Source of the DNA: Cantharellus purpuraceus | Taxonomy: Eukaryota; Basidiomycota; Agaricomycetes; Cantharellales; Hydnaceae | Assembly (NCBI GenBank): GCA_025174535.1 | Contig: JALBUN010000023.1 | Span: forward strand, 3,658,001 to 3,722,000 | DNA length: 64,000 nt | Reading direction: 5' to 3' | Shown here: in pieces, positions 45,336 to 57,258 of the stretch | How the letters are laid out: each line of letters begins with the position of its first letter | Numbering within the stretch: the stretch's first letter is position 1 | Notes under the pieces: generated by a model | What the model saw: the letters and a program-made list of their open reading frames with translations, nothing else | Told to the model about the DNA's origin: nothing | Database searches by the model: none | Translations under genes and position numbers: made by a program

Positions 45336-46745
45336 CGTAGTGTGCGAGTGGGTGAAAAGAAATGGTCGGAGGAAAGAGGGGGGGGCGAGGGCAGTATATG
45401 AATGATCAGTGTGTCCCAGAATGGTCCAGATTAACGGTAGCAGGTCACAAGTTCATCGGTTTAAGTTTCAGTATAAGCTTCAGGGAAAAGAGGGTGGTCG
45501 ACTGTAGTCCGATGAATATGACTTAATGTAACACATGCGCACTTGTCGCCAAGTTGGCATAGCCTTCCATCGCCTCGAGGTGATCACATACAATGAACAA
45601 GCCAAGTCCCGCAGAGATAGGGGGAAAGTTATGTCGTGGTGACTTCCAACTCGTTCTCTTCCCGGTGTTGCAGTGTTTCCGCCCCGGCCTTCTACATACG
45701 AATCGCTTGCAATATATCATAGCTGTCATAACTGAGATGGCTGCTTCTGATGTTCCACTTAAGTCTGGGTGGACCTGTGGAGAAAAAAAGAGAAAATCAA
45801 TAAATTTTAAAGCAGGAAACCGGTACTTTGTGCCTGAAGTGAACTTGAAGCCTTGAGTGGCCCAGCACTCCACCAACTCAGCAACCTGTGATTACCAATT
45901 CCTACTTTAAGCATGTTAGTTGATATCAATCAGATACACCCTTATTCTGTGTGTGGCAGAAAGGTATGTATTATCACGTAACCCCACTGAATTCAAGTCA
46001 TTCGTCACGTGACATCTGGTTGGCATATATGTAGCTTCATTTCGCACTCTCACCTGGTTGAATGTCGTGACAGTGCCGTCCTCAATGACTCTGTCATGAA
46101 AGATCCTGACCAATTCACAGTGAGAATTCCTGCAGGAATTTTTCAGAATTATCAAGGTATATCTCAATATGGTCCACAAAACTCTGTATCTGACTCCCAT
46201 GACGATCTGTGCTTCAGTCTTGTCTGCACTTGACACCGGGTCAGCGAGTATCCGTCATGCTTCAGCGCTTCAGCCTCTGAATAGCTGTCAGTGGGGTGTA
46301 AGAAGATCGCAGAGCTTCAATTGTGGGCAACGTGCCTCTTCACGATAGCATTCCGTTGCTCCACCCATGTTAGCGCTTAGCATTCAGTCGGTGATTCCAA
46401 ACCTACTGCTCTGTTGAGTTTCGTTAATTGATGGACGTTTTGGTGATTCGCTATAGCGTTACATTGCCTTGAGGCAAAGAGCAATGTCGTGGTAGCTCCT
46501 AACTTGCTGCTCCGCTGATTCCATTCACCATTGGATTCTGGATTGACATAACTTAAACCAGACTTTTGTGCCGGTGCATGTGATGCTCCGCCATTTGTTC
46601 TGGGAAGCGCAATCTGCCAAGTAAGTATCCACTGGTGAGGATCAGTTCCGGATGGTTTATATCACACCCTGACCTCCCTGACCTTGAGGTCAAAGTGCAA
46701 GGTTCCCGTGCTCTCTCCCCTTTGTTACTTGCTCATAGACCTGTC
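45336..46745. promoter_or_regulatory. Divergent intergenic region of the LodA cluster
   Basis: 1.4 kb between the starts of the LodA-like and ferritin-like genes, so it should hold both promoters. I see no third gene; open frames at 45523-45876 and 45916-46236 have no motif. No specific binding site is claimed. Confidence 0.5.
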
Positions 46746-48117
46746 ATGACATCTCCCCGTATCGAAGCGTTACCTGCGCCTCTGCTCGCCGAAGAATGGA
46801 CAAAAGCACTGCTCATCGAGCGCTTGAAGCTAGGAATGCAAGTTGAACTGAGCACCATTCCGCTCTACTTGTACGCCTACTACAGCATAAACGTCGAATC
46901 CAGCATCCCTCAAGACAAGAAGGTAGCCGGTGCTAATGCTCGTTTCGCAATCTTGGGTTTGTTGGTTATTCGATCATCGTTTTACTCTCCTTACGAAGTC
47001 TGGCAGGTGTGGTCCAACAGGAGATGCTGCACGTTACCTTGATGGGCAATATTCTTCGTGCTGTGGATGAAGTACCAATACTCTACGCGGAGAATCTCAT
47101 ACCGACTTATCCCAACACGGTTCTATCCAGCAATGTACCAATGAGATTGATAAAAGCTGGGAGGGAAAGTTTTGAAAATTTTTTGAAGGTATTTATCTCA
47201 TGTAGATGCGGTTTACGTCGACCAAATTTAGGGAACTTTAGATCGAAGCCCCCTACTACCCTCCTCCTCCTCCTACGCCACCCCTTACTGCTTCTGCCCT
47301 TGAGATGGTTGCAAACGCACTTCCAGACAAACATAGTATCGGAGAATTCTATCATAATCTAGTGCAGGGCGAGTCTGCTCGTTACTTCCTCTTCTTCTAT
47401 TCATCTTTGTATTGGTAGGCATCAATATCGTCAGTGGGAAGGAGCCAGATCTATTCAAAGAACCCCATCTCGACCAACAGTTCGGGGGGGGTATGTTTAA
47501 CACAGACACACTCATCAAAGACAAAGATGCTGCCCTCAAAGCCATCGAACTCCTCACTGAGCAAGGAGAAGGAGGGATCAGTGTACCGGAATCCCACTAT
47601 GCCGTTTTCGTTGACCTTTACCACCGTCAACAGAATTGGGAGTGCTACAACGTCGTCACGGATCCCAAGTCAAATCAATACGACGGCGCCGTCAAAGAGG
47701 TAGGTTAAAGTCCCTATCTCTTTGCACCTTTGATTCCAACTTATATGGTTATACCAGCTCGCCCTTGCTTTCAATGCGTCCTACTGCTATCTCCTCCTTA
47801 CTTGTGAGGAGGTCTGGAAGATCTCCGACACAGAACATCGCAGGTACCTGATCGAGAATGTCCATTCGATCATGATGGCGGTCATCACGCCACTCGCCAG
47901 CCTACTCGTCCAACAACCACTCAAACCTGGAGAACCCACACATGCTGGCCCATGCTTCGAATATTATCCGACAGGCATGATGTCAGATCTCAACAAGCTG
48001 CACCAAGCAATCATAGATAAGCTGGTTGCAGCTATAAAATATGACCCGCTTTTGGAGAATCCCATCACCCCCCTGTTGTATTCGGTCCAGAGAGTTAAAC
48101 CGTACTTGGGGAATTAG
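46746..48117 (+). CDS. Ferritin-like (VioB-type) enzyme
   Basis: Five exons (46746-46956, 47007-47188, 47242-47368, 47419-47699, 47758-48117) encode 386 residues in frame. Intron 3 appears to be GC-AG. I start at MTSPRIEALP because the ferritin-like domain begins soon after; an upstream in-frame Met exists. The first helix, QVELSTIPLYLYAYYSI, carries Glu34. VVQQEMLHVTLMGNIL gives an ExxH (76-79), GEFYHNL gives Glu166, and ENVHSIM gives a second ExxH (300-303), the usual metal ligands. This domain is known from VioB and related imine-coupling enzymes. It lies 264 bp upstream of the LodB-like gene on the same strand. A role on the LodA product is inference. Confidence 0.85.
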
Positions 48118-48381
48118 TAACAGAGCTAGGGTGATGTCCCGTTATTAATTGAACTTAGCTACTAGTTAGTACGGTACACCAGCACTGTCCTTAGTCCTCA
48201 GCTGTATAATGTTCATCATCTTGTGATTCGCACCGTACTTGACGTAGTTTCGACTCGAACTATACGTATGCACCTAGCGTCGAATCGCTTTAAAACCGTC
48301 TTAGCGTGATTTTTGGCGGCTGTGTTAGACCAGTTAGTTGCACACGTGTACACGTTTTCATCTCGACTCTTGCTTCTAACC

Positions 48382-49708
48382 ATGATGTACGACGGTGAGC
48401 TCCATCTGACCAAACGATGACCCAGCACTCTTGAACCTCGTTTGTTTCAGTTATCATTGTTGGAGGGGGCCCTGCTGGCTGTGCAACAGCGTTATCTCTT
48501 GTTCGTTCAAATCCAGACGTTTCATTCCTACTGCTGGATGATGCCGATCCTGCATCCTTCAAGGTGGTTAGACAGTCTAGTGTCTATTTTCCGCAGCCTC
48601 CCTCCTCACTGCTAATTTCCAGATAGGCGAGTCGTTGCCGGGAATGGCAACTCGCACTCTGAGCTGTCTCTCCGGCGCACTTTCTAGTTGTCTGTTGCAG
48701 GATACCCAACTAGGAAAACATTCTCAATGTACTGGAAATGCGTCAGCTTGGACTTCGCTAGATATTCACGAACAGTACGCCATTATGAATCCTTATGGCA
48801 TGGGCTGGCATCTCGATCGCGCGTTATTCGATGAGACTGTTCGAGATACGGTAAGGGCTCTATGTCAGAAGGGAGACAAGGCTTTCGCTCCATCTTCGGT
48901 GGTAAGAGCGCGATTCCTTTCCGTGGACAAAGAGGAGGGCATATGGCGTGTACATTGCGAGGAGCTTGGGTCCCGCGATATGAGGTGTTACTGTGCCAAA
49001 TGGATAATTGACGCGACGGGTAGGAAGGCATCACTTGCGCGCCAGGTACCACGTTCCACTTTGTTCTTTAGAGCCCTGGGTTTAATAACGATGCAGCGAG
49101 GCGCAGAAACAGTCCGAACAGATTCACTTCTTGCCTTTTATTCACTCTTTAGTTCACCTGGAGAAGACGCAGACAATAGGACGTTGATCGAAGCAACCGA
49201 GTCTGGTTGGTGGTACACCTCTCGACTTCCAAATGGTACACGCGTCGTCGTCTACCACACCGATGATGATGATCCATCCTCCAAGCTGGCACGAAGACAG
49301 GAGGGGTTCCTCGATCTTCTACACGATCATACGAAACACATTTCGCGGATTATTCTTGAATTCGACTACAGCATTGTTCCAAATGCACGATTTCCTCGTT
49401 GCACGGCGGCTGGGTCATCTTATCTGCAACCAGTTTGCGATGAGGCGAATGGGTGGTGTGCTGTGGGCGATGCTGCCATGGCATTCGATCCTCTCTCATC
49501 GCAGGGCGTCATAACCGCTCTGAGCCTGGGCTGCTTCATTGGCTATGAAATTGCCAAAAGGGTTGGAAAAAAGGATCGCTCAGAAGAACTCCGCGACATT
49601 TCGGATTATTTTCGGAAGGTCAGTGAAAAATATGAGAAGGAGAAGAAATATTTCTATGATATGGTCAAGCAGTTTGGTGGTGAGTTCTGGAAAAGAAGGC
49701 AAAGGTGA
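48382..49708 (+). CDS. LodB-like FAD-dependent flavoprotein
   Basis: Three exons: 48382-48394 (13 bp, MMYD), 48451-48563, 48623-49708; 403 residues. The Rossmann dinucleotide motif VIIVGGGPAGCATAL is at residues 5-19, then GESLPG (44-49), the IIDATGRKASLARQ motif, GWWYTSRLPNG and AVGDAAMAFDPLSSQG (about 321-337), typical of halogenase/LodB-type FAD monooxygenases. In bacteria LodB and GoxB are needed to make the tryptophylquinone of LodA/GoxA. With a LodA-like gene 3 kb away, that is the likely job here. An early halogenase role is less likely, as I see no clear WxWxIP motif. The tiny first exon was placed because it completes the dinucleotide fold and gives a GT-AG intron. Confidence 0.88.
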
Positions 49709-50115
49709 ACTATCGTTTGCTACCGAGAACTTAAGTGTTAGTACGTTCTGAATATGCAATGATATGCAATGGTATGCAAGCTGCACTCTTTGAATTGCAT
49801 GTTTATTAGGCCGATGGCTTCAATGTCAGCTTCGATTTTTATTTCTGAGTCTGACTCCAATGTTGTAGGAAGAAGGGGCACAAGTGGAGATGACGATGCT
49901 GCACTCTTATTCTCAAGACGGGAATTATCGAATTGTCGCCCTACATATGTACGTGTGCTGAGGGTGTGACATGGTAATATATGTTGGAAGGAACGCGCTT
50001 GCGTGTTCTGTTAGGTCCACGGCAGTCTACAAACTTACACAGTGTAACGGACCGGACGGAATCAGAAAGAGAGAGTTGGAACTGTTGAAGTCTTTCATTT
50101 TTTGTAGTAGTAGCA
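49709..50115. other. 3' flank of host island
   Basis: No gene or repeat recognised. Presumably untranslated and intergenic sequence before transposon remains begin. Confidence 0.5.
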
Positions 50116-50400
50116 TTCACTGGAGAAAACTATGCTCCATGGAGAGACAAGCTTCAACTAATCCTGATTGGACAGGATCTGTGGGGACATGTGACTGGTG
50201 ATGTGAAGAGACCCATACTAGCCGATCCCAATATAAAGCCAGAGGAACACCAAGCAATGGATGATTGGATGAAATGAGACCATGAGGCCTATATGGCAAT
50301 TTGTCTCATATTAGTGATCAATATATAGTCTATTCACATGGAGTGAAGGATGCTCACAATCTATGGAATTTGCAAGGCCATGAGATCTCAGATCAAGACT
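50116..50400 (+). pseudogene. copia gag fragment
   Basis: Reads ENYAPWRDKLQLILIGQDLW, then VTGDVKRPILADP, DDWMK and AYMAICL, the Ty1/copia gag-type N-terminal domain. Stops at 50276 and near 50324 break it. It is truncated at both ends. Confidence 0.75.
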
Positions 50401-50413
50401 TTACCAGTACTCT

Positions 50414-50544
50414 GTGTTATGCTCTAGGTCCATCAGAGGGTTGGACTTGGGGGCAGAATTGGAATGTGATTGAGATGGAGTTGGAGTTGGAGTGGGTCAT
50501 GGTGATCAGAATGGATTTGGCTTCAGCTTATGTGCTGTGCCCTC
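50414..50544 (-). mobile_element. G1 LTR 3' fragment
   Basis: Minus-orientation end of a G1 LTR (GTTATGCTCTAGGTCC to GCTGTGCCCTC), cut by L3. The other side of the L3 is not G1, so this site is rearranged. Confidence 0.75.
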
Positions 50545-51705
50545 TGTTTTGGAACCCACAAAATTATGGTGTTAGGGCAAACTCTAAATCACCACAATTC
50601 TGTGAATGAACAGCTGAGAATAATATCAAACCCTGCTGCAGCACAACTCCAGAAACAATTTAACATTTGTACTTTGGTTACAATCCATTGTAATGGTCAA
50701 TGCAGACTATACACAGAAAAGTAATACATTTCTTAGCAGCAAGAAATGAATAAGACTTCCAGAGTCTAGAGTTCACAGGTCCAGATATTCCAAAAAGAGG
50801 GGAATGCACTTAGAGACTAGAGGAAGTAGGTGGATGAATCCAACCATCCAACCAGTGGCACTCTGAAGTGGGTAACAGCAATGTGTGAAGTAGTCTAGCA
50901 ACTGCTTCACACGAGTTCAAGCTTCTAATGCTCTGCAAAGGCAGTACACACTAGTAACTTAAACAAGAGCACTAATGGCAGGACTATTGACAGACAATCT
51001 CACCCTGTAGATTCATAGTCACGTGAGGCAGATACTACACTCACACCCAAAGCAGGAATATCACTACTTCGAGTGCAATTGAATACAGTTACACAACTGT
51101 AAAAGATCCTTGAACTGGTAATCAACAGTTACTGAGATAGAGGATGACACTGTATGTCACTTTAGTCACACTGGTGTGCAGAAGATGGGTAGAAGTGGTA
51201 GAATATGTTACTATTTCAGAGGCAGAATGACCTCCTTATATATTGTATTTACAGGAGCTGACTAATGCTTCTGGAATATTCTACCTATTAATAGATGGAC
51301 TGCACTGGTTTGCACAGCCATGGATAGCCACATCTCAGGTAATGATCTCCATGGAAAATAGTGCCCTGAGAGGCTGTGGTTGTCAAGTTACAGAATATTT
51401 ATTGATCAGAGACATCTGAGCTTGAATTCAGGCCGAATGCCTGGTCCAAAGGGGGAGTGCCAGCTGTGGGAAGGTTTGTGGGCGCCTATGGGTCCACAAC
51501 TGTAGCACAGCAGAAATAAATCATTCTGGGCCAAGTTCTGCATGGAATATTCCTGAAAAGATATGAAAAATTAGAGAATATTTGAATAAGTCCATTCCAG
51601 GTACAAGCATCAAATATATGCTGATATTTAGGAATGGAAAAGCAAAGTATAGCACATTGGTGCTGCATAAATGGAATTTGATAGGGAAAAGGTGGTTCCC
51701 ATACA
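50545..51705 (-). mobile_element. L3 LTR with internal deletion
   Basis: Ends TGTTTTGGAACC and GGTTCCCATACA are both present, but about 270 bp are missing near 51300 compared with 33665-35078. No matching flanking duplication. Confidence 0.88.
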
Positions 51706-52026
51706 GGGTTGGAGATTGAAATGAGTTATGTGATTGAAAATGAGTCAGTAGATCAGGTGACTCTGCTGACTTTGAAGCTGCTGACATCTGCAAAGTTTTG
51801 TGGGTCCATGTGGGTCCAAAACTTCACCCTAGCAAGACAATAAATTTGTGAACCCATTTTCACATGGAAAATTCCTGAAAAAATATGAAAAAATAGGGAA
51901 TATTTGAATGACCCTAAATCAAGAGAAAGCAGCATGTATATGCTGATATTTTAAGGCCATAACACAAAAATATACAATTTCAGGACCATAAACAAGATCT
52001 TTTCAGGGAAAACCAGTTCTCATACA
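51706..52026 (-). mobile_element. L3 subfamily B fragment
   Basis: Matches the right part of the L3 LTR at 17517-18946 (TTGGAGATTGAAATGAG to CAGTTCTCATACA). Its other part is absent. Confidence 0.8.
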
Positions 52027-54260
52027 CATGTGACCTGTCTGGCCACATTTGTAGCACACAACATTACTAGTAATGTTGTTCAATCGATCACCACTCACGT
52101 GTGCTGGTGGTTTCAATTGATAATTACCCTTGAAAAGGTAATTGTTGGAATTGGACCCAGAGCTTCCATTACAGGGTTCTAACCTTGACACACTTGCTTG
52201 TCGTGAGTGTGTGTTGGGAGCCATATACACATGTCCTTGGGGCATGGGTCGACTCCCCATATTCATTATACCAGTAGTTCTATTGACTACTGGTCTATGA
52301 GTTGAGGAGGATGCATTAGTCACGTTCTCCAGGCATTGCATACCATGGTGGTATCACATTGCTTCCTCTATCATTCAAGCAGTTTCACACAACTGCTTGA
52401 TACTACTGAATTCAGCATTGAAGCCCTTCTTGAGGACTTCTTGTCTCAGAGGTTCACACATTGCAGTTACAAACCTCTTCCTATACGTGTATGTGTCTGG
52501 TGGCATTATCATGCAACCCATGTACTTATCTAGGTCGTTCATTAATTCATGAATGGTCCTTTGACCCTGTATTACAGAGTCAAATTTATTTGACACATGG
52601 TGATGCATCAGGGTGTGTAGGAATCTATGCTGCAATCCTTGGATTGCAGTTTCCAGGGTCTAGTCTTGGACTGCCCTGTTGTAATGTTCTACATTCCTGT
52701 AGAACCATTCCTGGGCCTCACCTTTAAGACAAGTGCCTAAGTACAATAGCTGAAACTTTGTACTTGATGGCCCTAGGAGATCATTCATCTTCAGCCATCA
52801 TAGCATGCCTGCTACAAAGATCTCGAACTCTTTGAGATCTGTGCCTCCTGCGTATTACTCAGGAGGCGATACTTTAATGCCTGCCTTGGCAAGTACGGAC
52901 TTCTCTGGGTCTGTGTTTCTATTATCAACTATGGCTACTCGCACCATGCAAGTAATGCTGTCGATAGGATCAATTGTGTCCAATTGATCTGGTATGCCTT
53001 GACCTTCTAGGGTCAATGGCACTGATTGTTCCCTGTTATGGGGAGTGTCTTCTTGAGGTACCCATCATGGTGGGTGTCTCCTGAAAGGCCCACCACTCAT
53101 ATACACTGATAACTGTTCAGCGCATGTCATGACTGTCAATTCAAATTGACAGCCACATTGAGCTCTTGCTGGGGCTGCTGCTCTCTAAACAGCTAGCTGA
53201 GCTCCTGCTCCGCATGTTTAGCCTTCCATTCAAGGGCTAATCTATGTTTACGAGAAGCCTCAACTTCTCATTGTTTCCATAGCTCAATCTCTTGATTGAG
53301 CTCCTTTGCCATAGATTGAGGAGTTTCCTCTTCAGTCTGGATCAGTAGTCCTTGCCTCACAGGGATTACTGGGTCTCTAATTCCCTCCATTGGGGGAATT
53401 TCATTTCCTCTGTCTAACCAATCATTCAGTTGGATCCTCTCACCCTGGGGAGATCCAGACTCTCCAGATTCAGATTCTTGTGGAGAATCAGGTCTTTGGT
53501 GACGTGACTTGCATCACTCAGAGTTCTCTTGGAGTGATTTTAACATTGTTCCTAGCTCTGCAATTTGCTGCCCTATAGTAGTGGCAGCATGCCCTGCTTC
53601 AGCAGCCATCTTAGCTGCCTGAGCACTAGCTTCACTAATGCTCTTCATCTCATGTTGATTACACATGAGTTATTCAGTCAATCTTGTGATTGACCTGTGG
53701 ATTTCACACCACTCTGTGCTGTGTGATTCCCTAGTAGAAGTATTGCTACTTCTACTTGTGCTCATATATTGAGCACATTCCTTTCCTTTAGGAACGTTGG
53801 AGACAGTGGATGACTGTCTCCTCCTTTCTTCTCTAATCAAAGAACCTCTCGATGAAGGGTTCTTGTTTGACAGACGATCTATTGTGTGATCATCTGTGTG
53901 GTCTCACAATTGTGGCAACTCTCTTCTAGAGTCTTCCTTATGAGAAGTCCCTGCGACTTCTCTAGGGTCTAGCTCCCCTTCCTGGGAGCTTCTGCTGCTG
54001 GCTACATGCCACCATTCATCATTTATGATGTCCTGTGTGCTGCCAGCACAACTCACTCTACTGTGAGCCATCATTATGATGATCCTTTCTTTCTTCTATC
54101 TTTGTAGGCTAACTAAGTTAGTCTACTAGTTGCTCACTTATATGAGTGACTGGGGGGGTTGGTATATATCTGTACACCAGAAACAGTGGGTTTTCTAGTA
54201 TTGACTAGAAAACTTCAATAATGAGGAAGAATCAGTTGATTCTTCCCCCGGAAGTTCAAA
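52027..54260 (-). pseudogene. G4 leader and gag (copy c)
   Basis: A minus-strand gag starting MAHSRVSCAGSTQD at ATG 54071, with WWHVASSRSSQEGELD, the Ala-rich QAAKMAAEAGHAATT segment and a capsid at about 52375-52900 (FLHTLMHHHVSNKFDSV). The zinc-knuckle start CYKCGQTGHM is cut by an L3 fragment. Several TGA/TAA stops are present, for example after SRRELPQL. The 5' leader (54072-54250) is itself a chain of hairpins, such as GGAAGAATCA/TGATTCTTCC at 54225-54246 and GTTTTCTAG/CTAGAAAAC at 54190-54213. Confidence 0.82.
52058..52079. repeat. 22-bp perfect palindrome in G4 gag (copy c)
   Basis: Arm ACAACATTACT and its reverse complement; the homologue of 24197-24218, with both arms changed together. 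Confidence 0.95.
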
Positions 54261-54263
54261 AAA

Positions 54264-54500
54264 GTGTTTATGGGTGTCTTAGTTCACACCATTGCACAGA
54301 ACTGTCCCTCTGGTAGGCTCACCATTGCGTCTGAGTTGCATCAGCTGCGGAAGTTCATGGCCCCCTTGGACGAGGATTCAGACATGGGGGATGAGAAAGA
54401 TTGGGTGTCAGATGTGGAGAGTGATGATGAGTTGGAGATGGTGTCAGAGATGGAGCCTGAGGTAGACAAGGGGAAGGGAAAAAGGAAATGCAATGTATAA
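54264..54500 (+). pseudogene. G1 antisense gene, C-terminal fragment (copy c)
   Basis: Reads ASELHQLRKFMAPLDEDSDMGDEKDWV, the acidic end of the antisense gene of G1, which is also found on the minus strand at 57259-57447. In this element it lies opposite to pol. It is cut at about 54262 by G4. Confidence 0.75.
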
Positions 54501-54655
54501 CTTAAAAAATGAAAATGATTTGATTGTAATATTTCAGAGTGGAGACAAATGGGGCAGAGTGAGATTCTTTTGGAGGTTGGGTAGACTTGTAATTCCTTTG
54601 TGACTTGTAATCAAATGATGATGTGAAATAATAGAATTAGCGTCAGTAATGGAAC

Positions 54656-54960
54656 TTAAAGATTCATAAAAGGGCTAGGTTTGTCTAGATAAGTGGAGTG
54701 AAAATCAGAGACGGATTCAGATGCATGATTGAGTTCAGATGTGGAGATCCATGAGGACTCTTCATTGGTGCCTTCGTATCCAGTCCATTTGACTAGGTAC
54801 TGGAGCTTGCACTTGTACTGATGATCAATCTTTGAGTCCAGGACCTCAGATATCTCATATTCATTATCTCCTTCGATGATGATTGGAGGAGGTGGAGGTT
54901 GGGTGTGACTGGAGATCTTGTTTGTAGTAGCAGGTTCAAGCATTGATATATAGAATGAAC
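54656..54960 (-). pseudogene. G1 chromodomain (copy c)
   Basis: The C-terminus of pol: NEYEISEVLDSKIDHQYKC then LQYLVKWTGYEGTNEESSW, the canonical chromodomain fold with its aromatic cage region (Y, W, W). In chromoviruses it guides integration to modified histones. It ends FMNL at 54656. It defines G1 as a chromovirus. Confidence 0.9.
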
Positions 54961-56050
54961 TGCTCAGAAGTGGTCAGGGAGGCGGAGGGTGAAGGACCTG
55001 CTGCCTGCATGAGCAATGACCTCATAAGGACCTAAGTATTTCCCAGACCACCTGTCCATTGAAGACGGCCTTGATGAATACTTTATCTCCAAGTTGCAGG
55101 TCTGGAGCCAGAATGCAGCATTGGTCTGCAGAGACTTGGTATTGTTTCTGGGCATCAGAGATGGTTTCTCAGAGATGTTGGCGTAGTTGATCAAGGTTGG
55201 TTATGAATTGGTGGGCTTTGGTGGAGGCGAGTTCCTTCTTGGGGTGGACAGAGATGTTCAGATGGTAGCCTTTATTAGCAAAGAACAGAGAGATGCCAGT
55301 AGTTGCATTTGGAGTGTTGTTGTAGGCAAACTCTGTGATCAGAAGTAGGTCAGCCCAGTTGTCTTGTTGATAGTTACAATAGACTTGGAGATATTGTTCC
55401 AGGGACTGATTCATTTGTTCCATTTGTCCATCTCCTTCAGGATGGTATCCAGAGGTGAAATGAAGCTTCATGTCAAGAGCCTTTCCTAATGTGCGGAAGA
55501 AGGAGGACACAAACTCTGAGCCCCGATTGGATGTGACATGTGATGGGACTCCATGTTTAGAGAATACATGGAGAACAAACAACTTAGCTAGTGAGGCAGA
55601 GGTGATGGTGTCATGCATTGGAATGAATAGTGACTGTTTAGTGAACCTGTTGACAATCACAAGTATGGTGTCGTGTCTGAGTGATGGGGGGAGCTTCTCT
55701 ATGAAATCCATGGAGATGGAGTTCCATGGTTGCTCTGGGACCAGAAGTTGCTTAAGTGTTCCATAGGGTTTGTGCCTTTGCAATTTTGAGCACATACATG
55801 TGGTACAAGATTTACAGTAGTGTTGAATGTATTCTCACATTTTTGGCCATACATAGTCTTGTTGGATTAACCCTTGTGTGCAATTTTGCCCAAAATGGCT
55901 GGAGATCAGGTGATCATGATAATACTGCAAAACTCGGAGTCGGAGTCCATTGGCATCAGGGATATATATCCAGTTATTGTGTTGGAGGTGTCCTTCAGGA
56001 TCAAGTGACCATTTCAGATTGGAAGGGTTGTCCAAGTGTTTAAATCAGAT
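54961..56050 (-). pseudogene. G1 integrase (copy c)
   Basis: The minus strand holds the zinc-binding N-terminus (YYHDHLISSHFGQNCTQGLI near 55,900), the core at 55169-55795 (SISMDFIEKLPPS with catalytic Asp; HVTSNRGSEF, where the second catalytic Asp has become Asn; EQMNQSLEQY with the Glu) and the GPYEVIAHAGSRSFTLRLP end. It joins cDNA to the chromosome. It is split by stops and frameshifts. Confidence 0.88.
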
Positions 56051-56681
56051 CGGAGTGATGTCAGAACAGTGACAGCTCAGAGGGTGGGAGTCAGGAGGGT
56101 GGATGCCCATAGGGACAATGCCAGCTGCTTGTTAGTGAACACAGGATGAAAGTTGTGTGGGTTTACAGTGGCATAGTTGCTACTCCCCTCTTTAGGGTAG
56201 ATGTCCCAGTGTCTAGTTAATGCATCAGGCTTTGCTCCAAGTTGACCAGGATGGAAACAGATAATGAGGTTGAACTGAGACAGGTATTCAGACCATTGGA
56301 CCTGTCTCCATGTGAGTAGTTTTGTTGTGGAGAAGTATTCCAAGTTCTTGTGGTCTGTTATGATGTCCACTGGATCAGAGGGGCCTTCAAGGTAGTGTCT
56401 CCATATCCGGAAGGCTTCATATGGCAAGGAGCTCTTTGTCATGGATGTCATAGTTCAGTTTGGGGGGCGTAAATGTATGTGAGTGAAAAGCAATCGGGTG
56501 GACTTGTCTATCATCTCTCCAGATGATGGACAGGATTGTGGCAAGCGCATAGTCAGAGGCATCGGTCTTTAATAGGATAGGAACATCCAGAACCCAATGG
56601 GTCAGTATCGGAGTGGAAGTAAAGGCCTTTTTCAAGGTCTCAAAGCTCTGTCTACATTCATCAGTGAAATTCCATTGGAAT
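56051..56681 (-). pseudogene. G1 RNase H (copy c), starts at inversion breakpoint
   Basis: [52 protein letters not shown]. Its upstream edge at 56681 abuts plus-strand G1 integrase sequence. The upstream RT it should follow is the plus-strand piece ending at 16763. Confidence 0.88.
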
Positions 56682-57070
56682 ACTTAGGTCCTTATGAGGT
56701 CATTGCTCGCGCAGGCAGCAGGTCCTTCACCCTCCACCTTCCGGACCACTTCCAAGCAGTTCATCTGGTCTTCCATATATCAATGCTCGAACCCGCTACC
56801 ATGAACAAGATCTCCGGTCACACACAACCTCCACCTCCCCCGATCATCATCGAAGGAGACAATGAATATGAGATATCTGAGATCCTGGACTCAAAGATCG
56901 ACCATCGATACAAGTGCAAGCTCCAGTACTTAGTCAAATGGACTGGATATGAAGGCACCAATGAAGAATCCTCATGGATCTCTGCGTCCAAACTTGATCA
57001 TGCATCCAAATCCGTCTCCGACTTTCACTCCGCTTATCCAGACAAACCTGGCCCCCTTATGAATCTTTAA
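56682..57070 (+). pseudogene. G1 integrase C-terminus and chromodomain (copy e)
   Basis: Plus-strand YLGPYEVIARAGSRSFTLHLP, then EYEISEILDSKIDHRYKC and LQYLVKWTGYEGTNEESSW to the stop after LMNL. This part of the frame is intact. It begins abruptly at the inversion breakpoint. Confidence 0.9.
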
Positions 57071-57258
57071 GTTCAATTACTAATGCTAATTCTATTATTT
57101 CGCATCATCATTTTATTACAAGTCAAGGGAAATTACATGCCTGCCCAAAAGCTCTGCAGGAATCACTCCGCCTCATTTTTCTCTGCTCCAAAATTTATAA
57201 TCATTCTCATTTTTACTTTTATACATCGTGTTTCCTTTTCCCCTTTCCCTTATCTACC
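57071..57258 (+). other. G1 spacer between pol and antisense gene
   Basis: A 190-bp AT-rich stretch between the converging 3' ends of pol and the antisense gene; it may hold both polyadenylation signals. Confidence 0.5.

Noticed and set aside
48382..49708. Tryptophan halogenase
   Set aside because: The FAD motifs fit, but I see no WxWxIP-type halogenase motif, and a LodA-like partner is adjacent.
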